39,756 bases of DNA from Testudinibacter crocodili (GCA_006228005.1 VDHG01000023.1:1-39756); one strand, 5' to 3'. Shown: positions 19,382 to 28,974, counted from the stretch's first letter. Program-made: numbers and translations. Notes: generated from the letters alone by a model not told the origin.

Positions 19382-19432
19382 AATAAGTGCAAAGAAAGTG
19401 CAATAAGTGCAAGGAAAGTGCAATAAGTGCAG
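19382..19432 (+). repeat. Short tandem repeat, 20-base unit, about 2.5 copies
   Basis: Units at 19382-19401 and 19402-19421 differ at one base (A/G), and a third starts at 19422 and breaks off after 10 bases. Each full unit contains two AAGTGC cores, one in AATAAGTGCAA and one in GAAAGTGC. The cores equal the first six bases of the uptake sequence but lack GGT. The repeat is noncoding, between gltA and dksA. Confidence 0.85.
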
Positions 19433-19438
19433 TAATAG

Positions 19439-19458
19439 CGGTGGCAGCTGTGCCACCG
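19439..19458. other. Perfect 8-bp hairpin in the gltA-dksA gap
   Basis: CGGTGGCA (19439-19446) pairs with TGCCACCG (19451-19458) around GCTG. It is followed by only three T residues. It may help end transcription or stabilise the gltA message; its role is unknown. Confidence 0.5.
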
Positions 19459-19484
19459 TTTACAGACAAATGCAACACAACATT

Positions 19485-19512
19485 AAGGCGCAAATTTTAT
19501 TGCGCCTTTTTT
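19485..19512. terminator. Bidirectional intrinsic terminator between gltA and dksA
   Basis: AAGGCGCAA (19485-19493) pairs perfectly with TTGCGCCTT (19500-19508) around a six-base loop and runs into six T residues. It lies between the two convergent genes. Confidence 0.92.
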
Positions 19513-19524
19513 CTCACTGTCGTC

Positions 19525-19974
19525 TTATTTGGAAATTTGTTTCTCGCGAATTTCTGCCAGCGTTTTGCAATCAATACATAAATCGGCTGTTGGACGGGCT
19601 TCTAACCGGCGAATACCAATTTCTACACCGCAAGATTCGCAATATCCAAAATCACCGGTTTCCAATTTAAGCAGGGTATGGTCAATTTTTTTCAGCAATT
19701 TGCGCTCACGATCACGGTTGCGCAGCACCAGACTGAACTCTTCTTCTTGAGTAGCGCGATCGGCCGGATCCGGAAAATTAGCGGCTTCATCTTGCATCTG
19801 TGCCACCGTTTTTCCTGCTTCATTGACAATTTGTTCACGCCAGGCTGTCAGAATCTTTTTGAAATGAAGAATCTGTTTTTCATTCATATATTCTTCACCT
19901 TCTTGCTCTTGATAAGGTTCCACACCTGCCAATGACAAAAGACTTAAAGATGTTTTTGCAGCTACTGAACTCAT
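19525..19974 (-). CDS. dksA: RNA polymerase-binding transcription factor DksA
   Basis: DksA binds the RNA polymerase secondary channel and, with ppGpp, mediates the stringent response. The 149 residues match the long E. coli-type DksA (151). The coiled-coil tip carries the functional DxxDxA motif (D69, D72, A74 in [13 protein letters not shown]). The C-terminal zinc finger has CESC and CIDC. The first ATG is chosen because GGGAG precedes it and [19 protein letters not shown] matches the E. coli N-terminus. A hairpin lies in the leader. It is convergent with gltA and divergent from comEC. Confidence 0.97.
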   Translation of the reverse strand: MSSVAAKTSLSLLSLAGVEPYQEQEGEEYMNEKQILHFKKILTAWREQIVNEAGKTVAQMQDEAANFPDPADRATQEEEFSLVLRNRDRERKLLKKIDHTLLKLETGDFGYCESCGVEIGIRRLEARPTADLCIDCKTLAEIREKQISK

Positions 19975-19990
19975 GCTGTTCTCCCGTAGT

Positions 19991-20029
19991 GGGTAACCTC
20001 AATCGGCGTATGCTAAGCCGATATTACCC
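19991..20029 (-). promoter_or_regulatory. Two-part hairpin in the dksA leader
   Basis: GGGTAA (19991-19996) pairs with TTACCC (20024-20029), and ATCGGC (20002-20007) pairs with GCCGAT (20017-20022). Together they form a stem with two 6-bp helices and an asymmetric internal loop, directly upstream of the dksA ribosome-binding site. It may affect translation or mark an operator. No T-run follows on the minus strand. Confidence 0.5.
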
Positions 20030-20214
20030 GATTATTTTAGTCGAAAATAAGAAGAAATTTAGATGATAAAAATTTCACGCCTTTTTAAAGGCGATATAAA
20101 TAGCAGATGTTAAATCTTTTGGCAAATAAAATGCGGAATGTAGCGGTATGATTTTTGTTCGATTAGATAAAAATATTAAAAAACAACCAGTTAAAAAAGT
20201 AAATAAAATCCATA

Positions 20215-20237
20215 TTTTGCGAGCCAGATCGCAAAAA
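20215..20237 (+). promoter_or_regulatory. CRE-S: Sxy-dependent CRP site (competence regulatory element) for comEC
   Basis: The core TGCGA-N6-TCGCA (20218-20233) is perfect and is flanked by T residues upstream and A residues downstream, as in the H. influenzae CRE-S consensus. It is centred about 116 bases before the comEC start. In H. influenzae such sites need CRP and the competence activator Sxy, and rec2 is in that regulon. A weak -10 (TAAAAA at 20272-20277) would fit a class I position. Confidence 0.85.
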
Positions 20238-20341
20238 TAAAGTGGCCGTTTTGCCGATTGTGGTCTTTTCTTAAAAAATGGATAGGGCGCAAAGCTATCA
20301 CGTAAAAATGCAGGGCTGAATGAGTTGAATGGGATAAATTA

Positions 20342-22738
20342 TTGAAATTACAACATGTTGCTGTTTGTTGGCTGTTGAGCCTGACGCAGATCGTTTGGCT
20401 TCCGGCGGATTGGCTCGGTTATCATTGGCTATTGGCGGTGCTTGCAATATTGCCGTTAGTTTTGCTGTTTATTAAACGATTGCGTCGCCGATACCGCACT
20501 GGGTTGTGGTCGTTGCTTTTTATCTTGTTGAGCGCAGCTTATCAACAGCACTATATTACGGCAACATTAAGCAAGGCTGAACAAATTGTGGCGTTACGGC
20601 AGCAAAATATCAGCATAGAATTTAAAATCATCGCATTGCGTCAGATGCTGCCAAACCGTAGTGTCACGGTGGTGGCGCAAGCGGATTTAGCCGATCAAGG
20701 TTTGGGCAAAATCAAGCTCAATCTGAATTGGCAACTGGAGCATGCACCGCACTTGGGGCAGATTTGGCGTGCTAATCTGAAACTGCGTCCACTGAGTACT
20801 CGTTTGAACGACGGTGGATTCAACCGACAACGCTGGCTGCTGTCACAGTCGATTTTAGCCAGCGCAGTGGTGAAACAAGGGCAGTTATTAGACCAACAAA
20901 ACAGTTGGCGACAGCAAAAATTGCTGAGTGTTTTGACAGAGACTGAAACACTGCGTTATCAAGGCGTTATTCTGGCGTTGGCATTTGGTGAACGAGGCTG
21001 GATGAATGCCGATGATTGGCAAAAATTTCGTGAAAGCGGCACGGCACACTTGATTGCAATTTCTGGGTTGCATATCGGTTTGGTCGCTTGGCTCGGCTGG
21101 GGCGTGGTGCGGTTGTTGCAATTGGGGCTAATTTATCTCGGTTTAAAAATACAGTATCTGACTTACCATGTTCCGTATCTCGGTGCTTTGTCGGCTGCGA
21201 TTTGCTATGCTTATCTAGCTGATTTTTTGATTCCGACCCAAAGGGCGTTGTGGGCGTACTGTTTCTGGTTAGCTTTCATTTTTATGCGTATCCACCTACC
21301 TGCTTGGAAATTGCTGCTGTTGATTGTTGCTTGGTTAAGCTTGATTGAGCCGCTGAGTGTACTCAATGAGAGCTTTTGGTTATCCTGTGGAACGGTTGCG
21401 CTATTGTGTTGTTATTATCACTGCGTTCCATTAGCGCCGTTGTTACAAAAATGGCGCTGGAGCGGAAGGTCGTTAAAACAAGCCGTGCCGCCGTTGTACT
21501 GGCTGTGTGGCTTATTACATTTGCAATTTGGTTTATTACTGCTTTTTACCCCGTTGCAGTTGCTGCTGTTTAATGCGCTGCCAACCGGATCATTTTTGAG
21601 TAATCTGTTGCTGGTGCCATTTTTTAGTTTTGTCATCATTCCGCTGATTTTGTTGGCATTATTCAGTGGCGGTATGGTTTGGTCTTGGGTGGATAGCTTA
21701 TTAGCACTAGCATTGCTGTGGTTAGACGCGTTGCCCAATACTTATTTGGCGCTTGCTGCCGATCAACAGTGGCTGATCATCACCGTCTGCCTGTTATTAT
21801 TTCTACTCTTGTTAGGGTTAACAAGCCGATACCGTACATTGAATTCTACAACCAAACAAACCCAACAGCGTATTTCCGGGCGCAAGCCAGTCGCCATTTG
21901 CACCTTATTAATGGTGCTGTGTTGCAGTAAATTATGGGCTATCACCACATTTAAACCAGATTGGAAACTAGTGATGCTTGATGTTGGTCAGGGCTTGGCG
22001 GTGTTGATCATCACTGAGCAGTTTGCCACCCTGTTTGATACCGGGCAGGCATGGCAAGGCGGCAGTATGGCAGAGGCAGAAATCTTACCGTTCTTACGGC
22101 GCAATGGCTTACAGCTAGAACAATTGATCATCAGCCATGATGATAATGATCACGCTGGCGGCGCTGAAGTTCTGTTGAAGCACTTTCCAAGTGCGGTATT
22201 GTTCAACAGTTCTGAACGTGATTATAGCGCCAAGCAGCAACAGCCTTGTATTCAGGGACAAAGCTGGCAGTGGCGAGGGTTTTATTTTGAGGTATTTGCG
22301 CCATCGCAACTCAGCAAAATTGCCAAAAATCAGGATTCCTGTGTCTTGTTGGTCAGTCGAGGCAAAGTGCGCTTTGTACTAAGTGGTGATGCTTATCAGG
22401 CAACAGAAAACCGGATTGCGCCATCGATCGGCAGAGTTGATTGGCTGCAAGTCGGGCACCACGGCAGTAACACCTCCAGTGGTTGGCTGTGGCTGAAACA
22501 TTTGCAGCCACAACTGTCGTTGATCTCCAGTGGTTTATATAACCAGTGGAATTTACCGCACTTTGCCACACAAAACCGTCTGCAACAGATCCAAAGTGCG
22601 GTCTATAACACCGCAACGGACGGGCAAATTACGCTGAGTGTGACCCAAGATCAATGGCAAATTTCAGCACAACGCCGTGGGGTAATCCCTTGGTATCACA
22701 TAATTATTGGCTTAGAAAAGGAAATACAGTTAGAATAA
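20342..22738 (+). CDS. comEC: DNA uptake channel protein ComEC/Rec2
   Basis: ComEC/Rec2 carries single-stranded transforming DNA across the inner membrane. The 798 residues match H. influenzae Rec2 in size. N-terminal helices and a soluble OB-like region (about 1-200) precede the Competence domain, with SGTAHLIAISGLHIGLVAWL at about 232-251. Many membrane helices follow up to about residue 525. A C-terminal metallo-beta-lactamase-like domain has DVGQG at 547-551 and HDDNDHAGG from H599. The start is TTG at 20342: no in-frame ATG lies between it and an upstream TGA at 20321, and GGGA precedes it by seven bases. It is preceded by a CRE-S site and lies upstream of msbA, as in E. coli. Confidence 0.96.
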   Translation: MKLQHVAVCWLLSLTQIVWLPADWLGYHWLLAVLAILPLVLLFIKRLRRRYRTGLWSLLFILLSAAYQQHYITATLSKAEQIVALRQQNISIEFKIIALRQMLPNRSVTVVAQADLADQGLGKIKLNLNWQLEHAPHLGQIWRANLKLRPLSTRLNDGGFNRQRWLLSQSILASAVVKQGQLLDQQNSWRQQKLLSVLTETETLRYQGVILALAFGERGWMNADDWQKFRESGTAHLIAISGLHIGLVAWLGWGVVRLLQLGLIYLGLKIQYLTYHVPYLGALSAAICYAYLADFLIPTQRALWAYCFWLAFIFMRIHLPAWKLLLLIVAWLSLIEPLSVLNESFWLSCGTVALLCCYYHCVPLAPLLQKWRWSGRSLKQAVPPLYWLCGLLHLQFGLLLLFTPLQLLLFNALPTGSFLSNLLLVPFFSFVIIPLILLALFSGGMVWSWVDSLLALALLWLDALPNTYLALAADQQWLIITVCLLLFLLLLGLTSRYRTLNSTTKQTQQRISGRKPVAICTLLMVLCCSKLWAITTFKPDWKLVMLDVGQGLAVLIITEQFATLFDTGQAWQGGSMAEAEILPFLRRNGLQLEQLIISHDDNDHAGGAEVLLKHFPSAVLFNSSERDYSAKQQQPCIQGQSWQWRGFYFEVFAPSQLSKIAKNQDSCVLLVSRGKVRFVLSGDAYQATENRIAPSIGRVDWLQVGHHGSNTSSGWLWLKHLQPQLSLISSGLYNQWNLPHFATQNRLQQIQSAVYNTATDGQITLSVTQDQWQISAQRRGVIPWYHIIIGLEKEIQLE

Positions 22739-22793
22739 CCCCATTTTAACGCTTAGCTGAGCGCGAGCGATATGTAATGGAAATAATGACTTG

Positions 22794-24542
22794 ATGGAAG
22801 ACAAAGACTTTTCGACAGCAAAAACGTTTAAACGCCTGTGGCCGATGATTTTACCTTTCAAATCCGGATTGATTGTAGCGGCGATAGCCTTGATTATCAA
22901 TGCCCTAACCGATGCCGGTTTAATTTCGATGCTGAAGCCATTATTGGATGACGGTTTTGGTAAAGCCGATACCGATTTTCTGAAAATGATGGCGGTATTA
23001 GTGGTGGTGTTGATTTTCTTTCGCGGGCTGAGCAATTTCATCTCAACGTACTGTTTGGCGTGGGTGTCGGGCAAGGTAATTATGAATATACGCCGTCGTC
23101 TTTTTAAGCACATGATGTTTATGCCGGTCTCATTTTTTGATAATAATTCATCCGGTAAATTGCTGTCGCGTATCACTTACGATTCCGAGCAGGTGGCGTC
23201 TTCTGCTTCAGGGGCATTAGTGACTATCGTACGCGAAGGTGCGTATCTATTGTCGTTACTTGGGGTCATGATTTATACCAGCTGGCAACTTTCAGTCGTG
23301 CTGTTTATTATCGGTCCGGTAATTGCGATCCTGATTCGCATGGTGTCGAAGCATTTTCGCCGTCTCAGTAAGAATATGCAAACCTCGATGGGAGAGTTGA
23401 CCTCCTCTGCCGAGCAGATGCTGAAGGGGCATAAAGTGGTGTTGTCGTTTGGCGGACAAAAAGTCGAGGAAGATCGTTTCAACCACGTCAGCAACGATAT
23501 GCGTCGTAAAGGCATGAAAATGATGATGGCATCGGCGATCTCCGATCCGGTGGTGCAGATTATTGCCTCGTTTGCACTTGCCATCGTGCTGTATCTGGCG
23601 ACTATTCCGAGCATTATGAGCCAAAATCTGACAGCTGGCGCATTCACAGTGGTTTTTTCTTCGATGTTGGCAATGATGAAACCTTTGAAATCCTTAACTA
23701 ATGTTAATGCCCAATTTCAGCGCGGCATGGCAGCTTGTCAGACATTGTTCAGCATTATGGATCTGCCGTTGGAAAAAGATAACGGCACAGTTAGTGTCGA
23801 AAAAGTGCAGGGTAATATCAGTTTTGACAATGTCAGTTTTCATTACGAAGGCAAAGAGAGCAACGTACTGCAACATGTTTCGTTCGAGGTGCAAGCGGGT
23901 AGCACGGTTGCTTTAGTCGGGCGTTCCGGCTCCGGCAAATCGACGATTGCGAATCTAATCACTCGGTTTTATGATGTTGAACAGGGCGAAATTCGCTTAG
24001 ACGGACGTAATATTAAAGATTACACCTTACAGAACTTGCGCACCCATTGTGCGGTGGTGTCGCAACAGGTGCATTTGTTTAATGATACGGTGGCGAATAA
24101 TATTGCGTATGCCGCCCATGAACAATACACGCGCGAACAGATTATTGAAGCTGCCAGAGCCTCGCATTGTCTGGAGTTTATCGAGGCATTGCCACAAGGC
24201 ATGGACACCGAAATCGGTGAAAACGGCGTGATGTTGTCCGGTGGGCAGCGACAGCGTTTGGCAATTGCACGGGCGTTGTTGCGTAATGCAACCGTTTTGA
24301 TTTTAGATGAAGCCACTTCAGCGTTGGATACTGAATCTGAACGGGCTATTCAAGCGGCAATCGACGAACTGCGTCATGACCGCACGATTATTGTTATCGC
24401 CCATCGCTTATCAACCATTGAAAATGCTGATGAGATTTTGGTTATCGATCACGGCAAGGTCGCCGAGCGCGGCACACATAAACAGTTATTAGCAGCAGGA
24501 AGTGCATATTCGCAACTGCACAAACTGCAATTTAGCCAGTAA
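22794..24542 (+). CDS. msbA: Lipid A export ABC transporter MsbA
   Basis: MsbA flips lipid A-core across the inner membrane. The 582 residues contain an N-terminal six-helix membrane domain (about 20-310) and a nucleotide-binding domain with Walker [10 protein letters not shown] (376-384), signature LSGGQRQR (481-488) and Walker B VLILDE (501-506). The ATG at 22794 is preferred over the adjacent in-frame TTG at 22791. It is followed by lpxK, ycaR and kdsB in the order seen in E. coli, so these probably form one lipopolysaccharide operon. Confidence 0.97.
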   Translation: MEDKDFSTAKTFKRLWPMILPFKSGLIVAAIALIINALTDAGLISMLKPLLDDGFGKADTDFLKMMAVLVVVLIFFRGLSNFISTYCLAWVSGKVIMNIRRRLFKHMMFMPVSFFDNNSSGKLLSRITYDSEQVASSASGALVTIVREGAYLLSLLGVMIYTSWQLSVVLFIIGPVIAILIRMVSKHFRRLSKNMQTSMGELTSSAEQMLKGHKVVLSFGGQKVEEDRFNHVSNDMRRKGMKMMMASAISDPVVQIIASFALAIVLYLATIPSIMSQNLTAGAFTVVFSSMLAMMKPLKSLTNVNAQFQRGMAACQTLFSIMDLPLEKDNGTVSVEKVQGNISFDNVSFHYEGKESNVLQHVSFEVQAGSTVALVGRSGSGKSTIANLITRFYDVEQGEIRLDGRNIKDYTLQNLRTHCAVVSQQVHLFNDTVANNIAYAAHEQYTREQIIEAARASHCLEFIEALPQGMDTEIGENGVMLSGGQRQRLAIARALLRNATVLILDEATSALDTESERAIQAAIDELRHDRTIIVIAHRLSTIENADEILVIDHGKVAERGTHKQLLAAGSAYSQLHKLQFSQ

Positions 24543-24577
24543 ATCAAGCAAGCAATTGAGCAAGTAATCGAGCAAAA
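24542..24577 (+). repeat. Three imperfect 12-base tandem repeats between msbA and lpxK
   Basis: AATCAAGCAAGC (24542-24553), AATTGAGCAAGT (24554-24565) and AATCGAGCAAAA (24566-24577) follow each other without a gap from the msbA stop to the lpxK ribosome-binding site. Copies differ at two to four positions. Confidence 0.65.
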
Positions 24578-24589
24578 GGATATTGTAGT

Positions 24590-25588
24590 ATGAATTTTTG
24601 GTACCAAAAAACGATCTCGGCATGGCTGTTGGCGGGTTTGCTTTCTCCTTTAGCTTTGCTGTTTTGGGGGATTACCGCACTTCGTCGTATGGCGTATCGC
24701 TTTGGAATATTTAAATCTTGGCGAGCGCCCCTGCCGGTGGTGATCGTCGGCAATTTGTCGGTCGGCGGCAATGGAAAAACGCCGTTTGTGATTTGGTTGG
24801 CACGCCGCTTGCAGCAACAAGGCTTAAGAGTGGGGGTGATTTCGCGTGGTTACAGTGGCGAAATGAAACAATACCCGCAATTGGTGTGTGCCAATGCCGA
24901 TACGATGGAAGTCGGTGATGAATCGGTGTTGATCGCACGTCGCAGCGGTGCAAAAATAGCAATCTGTGCCAATCGTCGGCAAAGTATCGAATTGTTGTGT
25001 AAGGCGTATCATATTGATGTGATTTTGAGTGATGATGGTTTGCAGCATTACGCCTTACAGCGTGATATTGAAATCGTTATTGTTGATGCCGAACGGCGCT
25101 TCGGCAACGGCTTTTTATTACCGGCAGGACCGTTACGCGAACTGACTGGGCGTTTAAAAAGTGTGGATGCGGTGGTGTGTAATGGTGAGAATCCGCAGCC
25201 CGGTGAAATTCAGATGCGGTTACAAGGTGAAGTGGCGGTTAATTTGCTGACGCAAGAAGAGCGTCTATTGCGTGACTTTGCCGAGCAGCCGATCGTTGCG
25301 ATGGCTGCGATTGGTAATCCAAACCGCTTTTTTACCACGTTACAACGTCACGGATTAAATATAATTAAACAAAAAGCCTTTATTGACCATGCTAAATTTT
25401 CACAAGAAAAACTGGTTTCCCTTGCCAGCCCGCAACAAATTTTGCTGATGACTGAAAAAGATGCCGTGAAATGCAGCAAATTTGCCCGCGAAAACTGGTG
25501 GTATGTACCGGTTGAAGCCGTATTAGAGCCGTCGATTGAAGATATCGTCAAGAAAATCATGCACAAGGTGAAAAAAGATGAACACTAA
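24590..25588 (+). CDS. lpxK: Tetraacyldisaccharide 4'-kinase LpxK
   Basis: LpxK phosphorylates the 4' position of the lipid A disaccharide precursor at the inner membrane. An N-terminal hydrophobic helix (about 8-30) anchors it. The P-loop GNLSVGGNGKT is at residues 54-64, and the substrate motifs ISRGY, DDGLQH and RFGNGFLLPAGPLRE follow. At 332 residues it is the usual length. AAGGA lies before the start. Its end overlaps the start of ycaR by 11 bases. Confidence 0.97.
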   Translation: MNFWYQKTISAWLLAGLLSPLALLFWGITALRRMAYRFGIFKSWRAPLPVVIVGNLSVGGNGKTPFVIWLARRLQQQGLRVGVISRGYSGEMKQYPQLVCANADTMEVGDESVLIARRSGAKIAICANRRQSIELLCKAYHIDVILSDDGLQHYALQRDIEIVIVDAERRFGNGFLLPAGPLRELTGRLKSVDAVVCNGENPQPGEIQMRLQGEVAVNLLTQEERLLRDFAEQPIVAMAAIGNPNRFFTTLQRHGLNIIKQKAFIDHAKFSQEKLVSLASPQQILLMTEKDAVKCSKFARENWWYVPVEAVLEPSIEDIVKKIMHKVKKDEH

Positions 25589-25763
25589 ATTATTACAGGT
25601 TGTTGCCTGTCCACGTTGCCACGCCAAATTACAATATGATCAGCCACACCAGCGTTTAATTTGTGAATTTGAGCATCTTGCCTATCCGATTAAAAATGGG
25701 ATCCCTGTGCTGTTACCGGAAAGTGCGGTAGCATTGACAATTAATGAACAGCCACTCAAATAG
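25578..25763 (+). CDS. ycaR: Trm112 family protein YcaR
   Basis: The 61-residue protein has the small Trm112-like fold, with CPRC near residues 11-14 and the C-terminal PIKNGIPVLLPESA motif. In eukaryotes and archaea Trm112 activates methyltransferases; the role of the bacterial YcaR is not established. It overlaps lpxK and lies nine bases before kdsB, as in many Gammaproteobacteria. An uptake sequence is in the coding region near 25721. Confidence 0.92.
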   Translation: MNTKLLQVVACPRCHAKLQYDQPHQRLICEFEHLAYPIKNGIPVLLPESAVALTINEQPLK

Positions 25764-25772
25764 GGAGTCAAG

Positions 25773-26558
25773 ATGCAAAAATTTAGTGTCATTATTCCTG
25801 CCCGCTTTGCTTCCTCTCGTTTGCCGGGTAAGCCGCTGGCAGATATTGCCGGCAAACCGATGATTCAACACGTTTGGCAACAGGCAAAAAAATCCGGTGC
25901 CGAGCGGATTATCGTGGCGACCGATCATGCAGAAGTGGCGGCCGTGGCTGCTGCTTTTGGTGCGGAAGTTTGCATGACCTCAGAACAACATAATTCCGGT
26001 ACTGAACGCTTAGCCGAAGTCGTGACGAAGTGCGGTCTGGCGGACGACGAAGTTATCGTCAATGTGCAAGGTGACGAGCCGCTGATTCCGCCATCAATTA
26101 TTCGGCAGGTGGCGCAAAATCTGGTGAATAACACCGTCAATATGGCAACGTTGGCAGTGAAAATCGAAGAGGTAGAAGAGCTGTTTAACCCAAATGTGGT
26201 GAAGGTGTTGACCGATAAAAACGGCTTGGTGCTGTATTTCTCCAGAGCGGTGATTCCTTGGGATCGCGATCAATTTGCCGCGTTTAAACAAGGCAAGATC
26301 TCACAGGCGGATTTAGATGTAGCGAAAAATCACTATTTGCGCCATATCGGATTATACGCTTATCGTGCCGATTTTATCCGGCAATATGTGCAGTGGCAGC
26401 CGACCGCACTTGAACAAATCGAATCACTTGAGCAACTGCGTGTGCTGTGGTACGGTGAAAAAATTCATCTACAGCTGGCTGATGAAGTGCCGGCTGTTGG
26501 TGTTGATACCTTTGACGATCTTGAAAAAGTCCGTCAGATCTTAGGCGTGGAAAGGTAA
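25773..26558 (+). CDS. kdsB: 3-deoxy-manno-octulosonate cytidylyltransferase (CMP-Kdo synthetase)
   Basis: KdsB activates Kdo as CMP-Kdo for attachment to lipid A. The N-terminal nucleotide-binding motif [16 protein letters not shown] (residues 7-22) and [11 protein letters not shown] (about 94-104) are typical, as is HIGLYAYR near 191. At 261 residues it is slightly longer than the E. coli enzyme (248). GGGAG precedes the ATG. Two uptake sequences occur in the gene. Confidence 0.97.
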   Translation: MQKFSVIIPARFASSRLPGKPLADIAGKPMIQHVWQQAKKSGAERIIVATDHAEVAAVAAAFGAEVCMTSEQHNSGTERLAEVVTKCGLADDEVIVNVQGDEPLIPPSIIRQVAQNLVNNTVNMATLAVKIEEVEELFNPNVVKVLTDKNGLVLYFSRAVIPWDRDQFAAFKQGKISQADLDVAKNHYLRHIGLYAYRADFIRQYVQWQPTALEQIESLEQLRVLWYGEKIHLQLADEVPAVGVDTFDDLEKVRQILGVER

Positions 26559-26582
26559 CGCTTCTCACGCTACTCCATCAGT

Positions 26583-26600
26583 ATTAACAAGGATGTTAAT
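26583..26600. promoter_or_regulatory. Perfect palindrome upstream of the yidB-like gene
   Basis: ATTAACA (26583-26589) and TGTTAAT (26594-26600) flank AGGA. A possible -10, TAAAAT, is at 26605-26610. The symmetry would suit an operator, but no regulator can be named. Confidence 0.3.
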
Positions 26601-26628
26601 TAAGTAAAATGATAAATAAGGAAAAACA

Positions 26629-27045
26629 ATGTTAGATAAAATTTTAGGCTCAGTCGTATCCGGTGTATTAGGTGGTGAAGCTGGAAAACAAGGACAAGCG
26701 ATGGCCGTCATCAACGCATTGCTATCATCACAAGGCGGGATTCAAGGGATTTTAGCCAAGTTCCAACAAGGCGGTTTGGACGATTTGTTGCAATCTTGGC
26801 TGGGAAGCGGTGAGAACAAAAGCATTTCCCCTACTCAGGTTGAAGATGTGTTTGGCAAACAGGAGCTGCAACAAGCAGCACAGCAAGCCGGTGTGCAAGA
26901 TGAAGCTCAAGCATCTGATCTGTTGTCACAATTTTTACCGCAAATTGTGGATAAACTCAGCCCAAACGGTGCAATTGATAATAACCTTTCAGCGGATCTG
27001 CTATCAAAAGGGATTCAGTCTGTTTTAGGCAACCTGTTTAAATAA
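26629..27045 (+). CDS. yidB: YidB/DUF937 family protein
   Basis: The 138-residue protein starts MLDKILGSVVSGVLGGEAG and contains a glycine- and glutamine-rich middle (GGIQGILAKFQQGGLDDLLQSWLGSG, shown only in part: QQGGLDDLLQSW) and a helical C-terminal half ending SKGIQSVLGNLFK. These are features of the YidB/DUF937 family of unknown function. No signal peptide or membrane helix is evident. It appears to be transcribed separately from kdsB, after a 70-base gap, and ends at a terminator. The symbol follows the family name. Confidence 0.8.
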   Translation: MLDKILGSVVSGVLGGEAGKQGQAMAVINALLSSQGGIQGILAKFQQGGLDDLLQSWLGSGENKSISPTQVEDVFGKQELQQAAQQAGVQDEAQASDLLSQFLPQIVDKLSPNGAIDNNLSADLLSKGIQSVLGNLFK

Positions 27046-27074
27046 ACAACTTGCGTAATTTGGTAAACGCTTAT

Positions 27075-27100
27075 AAGGACGGATTATTTATTCGTCCTTT
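27075..27100 (+). terminator. Intrinsic terminator after the yidB-like gene
   Basis: AAGGACG (27075-27081) pairs with CGTCCTT (27093-27099) across an 11-base AT-rich loop, ending in T residues. It lies 30 bases after the stop and before uvrC. Confidence 0.7.
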
Positions 27101-27147
27101 GTTGATAACACAATCATTCCACACCCTATTTCAACAGTGAATCCACC

Positions 27148-28974
27148 ATGTTTGATGCCAAACGTTTTCTTGCCGAAGTCACCACCGAGCCTGGGGTTTA
27201 CCGGATGTATGATGATAAAAATACCATCATCTATGTCGGCAAAGCCAAAGATCTGAAAAAACGTCTGGCGAGTTATTTCCGCAAAAATGTATCGAGTAAA
27301 AAAACCGAGGCTTTGGTCTCCGTTATCGCCAATATTGATGTGACCGTTACCCACTCGGAAACGGAAGCGTTGCTATTGGAACACAATTACATTAAAAAAT
27401 ACCAGCCTAAATACAATGTGTTGCTGCGTGATGACAAATCCTATCCGTTTATTTTACTGACCAAAGAGCGTCATCCACGCTTAACGGCATTTCGCGGCAG
27501 CAAAAAAGCAAGCGGGGATTATTTCGGGCCTTATCCCAATGCCGGTGCGGTGCGCGAAACCTTATCCTTAATTCAAAAATTGTTTCCGGTGCGTCAGTGT
27601 GAAGATACGACTTATCGCAATCGTTCGCGTCCGTGTCTGCAATATCAAATCGGGCGTTGCTCTGCGCCTTGCGTCAGCGGTTATGTCAGCGACGAAGAGT
27701 ATAATCGGCAAGTCAATTACGTCCGTTTGTTTTTGCAAGGCAAAGATCAACAAGTGCTGCAACATTTGGTGGAACAGATGGAGCAAGCCAGTCAACAATT
27801 GAATTTTGAAAAAGCCGCACTTTACCGTGATCAGATTCAAGCAGTACGCGCGGTCACTGAACAACAGTTTATTTCCAACCAAAATACCGATGATCTGGAT
27901 ATTATCGCCATCGCCTATCAGCACGGTATCGCCTGTATTCATGTGATGTTTATCCGTCAAGGCAAAGTGCTTGGCAGTCGCAGTTATTTCCCGAAAATAC
28001 CAAGCCATACCGCACTTGACGAGGTGAGCGAAACCTTTTTCGGGCAGTTTTATCTGCAAGCCGGGCAAGGCAGAACCATTCCGAAAAAAATCATTACCAA
28101 CCGCCAACTGGAACAAAAATCAGCTTTAGAACAGCTGTTAAGCCAACAAGCTGGATTTATCGTTAGTATTCAAGACAATGCCAAAGGCAGACAGTCTAAA
28201 TTTTTACATCTGGCACAAATGAATGCTGAAATTGCGCTGACCGATCAGCTGAAACAGAGTGGACGAATCAAAGAGCGGTATCAAGCCCTGTGCGAACTGT
28301 TGCAGCTGCCGTTAATTCGCCGCATGGAGTGCTTTGACATCAGTCATACCATGGGCGAGCAGACGATTGCTTCCTGTGTGGTGTTCAATCAAGAAGGTCC
28401 GTATAAAGCCGATTACCGCCGCTTTAATATTGATGGGATTACCCCCGGAGATGATTATGCAGCCATGGAAAAAGCACTGTTAAAACGCTATAACAAACCG
28501 CTGGAGCCAGAAAAAATTCCTGACATCATCTTTATTGACGGCGGTAAAGGGCAGTTGAATCGTGCTTTGGAAGTCTTTGCCAAACTCCAAGTCGAATGGG
28601 ATAAAAGCCACCCTTTGTTAATCGGAGTAGCCAAAGGAGAAGATCGTAAAGCCGGCTTGGAAACCTTGATTATCAGCAAAGGTGCACGTGAGCTGCATTT
28701 GCCTGCTGACAGTCTGGCGTTGCATTTGATTCAACATATTCGTGACGAATCCCACCGCCACGCTATTGGTGGACATCGTAAAAAACGGCAAAAAGCTTTT
28801 GCTCAAAGTGGATTGGAGTCGATTGAAGGCATCGGCAGCAAGCGCCGTCAAGCGTTGCTGAAATATCTTGGTGGTATGCAGGGCGTTAAAGCGGCGACAT
28901 TGGAAGAGTTGGCGAGTGTGCCGGGGATCTCTCACAAAATGGCAGAAACGTTATTTGAACGTTTACGTGAATAA
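27148..28974 (+). CDS. uvrC: Excinuclease ABC subunit C
   Basis: UvrC makes both incisions in nucleotide excision repair with UvrA and UvrB. The N-terminal GIY-YIG nuclease domain has GVY at 16-18 and [12 protein letters not shown] from residue 29. A cysteine cluster region with [13 protein letters not shown] is near 165-178. The UVR motif that contacts UvrB is near 207-232. The RNase H-like second nuclease domain contains [13 protein letters not shown] and [11 protein letters not shown]-terminal helix-hairpin-helix pair ([11 protein letters not shown] and [12 protein letters not shown]) binds DNA. At 608 residues the length is normal. Confidence 0.98.
   Translation: MFDAKRFLAEVTTEPGVYRMYDDKNTIIYVGKAKDLKKRLASYFRKNVSSKKTEALVSVIANIDVTVTHSETEALLLEHNYIKKYQPKYNVLLRDDKSYPFILLTKERHPRLTAFRGSKKASGDYFGPYPNAGAVRETLSLIQKLFPVRQCEDTTYRNRSRPCLQYQIGRCSAPCVSGYVSDEEYNRQVNYVRLFLQGKDQQVLQHLVEQMEQASQQLNFEKAALYRDQIQAVRAVTEQQFISNQNTDDLDIIAIAYQHGIACIHVMFIRQGKVLGSRSYFPKIPSHTALDEVSETFFGQFYLQAGQGRTIPKKIITNRQLEQKSALEQLLSQQAGFIVSIQDNAKGRQSKFLHLAQMNAEIALTDQLKQSGRIKERYQALCELLQLPLIRRMECFDISHTMGEQTIASCVVFNQEGPYKADYRRFNIDGITPGDDYAAMEKALLKRYNKPLEPEKIPDIIFIDGGKGQLNRALEVFAKLQVEWDKSHPLLIGVAKGEDRKAGLETLIISKGARELHLPADSLALHLIQHIRDESHRHAIGGHRKKRQKAFAQSGLESIEGIGSKRRQALLKYLGGMQGVKAATLEELASVPGISHKMAETLFERLRE

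Larger units (their letters stand above)
19975..20341. other. Divergent regulatory gap between dksA and comEC
   Basis: The gap has 367 bases, is AT-rich and contains no credible gene. It holds the dksA leader hairpin (19991-20029), a palindrome CGCCTTT-TT-AAAGGCG (20078-20093) and the CRE-S site of comEC (20215-20237). Just before comEC the plus strand reads two minimal frames in tandem, ATG-AGT-TGA and ATG-GGA-TAA (20320-20337), probably by chance. Confidence 0.6.

Noticed and set aside
19382..19432. Possible CRISPR-like array
   Set aside because: Units are 20 bases, directly abutting, without spacers, and there are no cas genes.
20342..26558. comEC next to the lipid A operon as an unusual arrangement
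   Set aside because: The same order (comEC homologue, msbA, lpxK, ycaR, kdsB) is known from E. coli and so is ancestral.
27568..28116. 182-residue open frame antisense to uvrC
   Set aside because: It lies wholly within a well-supported uvrC and shows no domain or ribosome-binding site.
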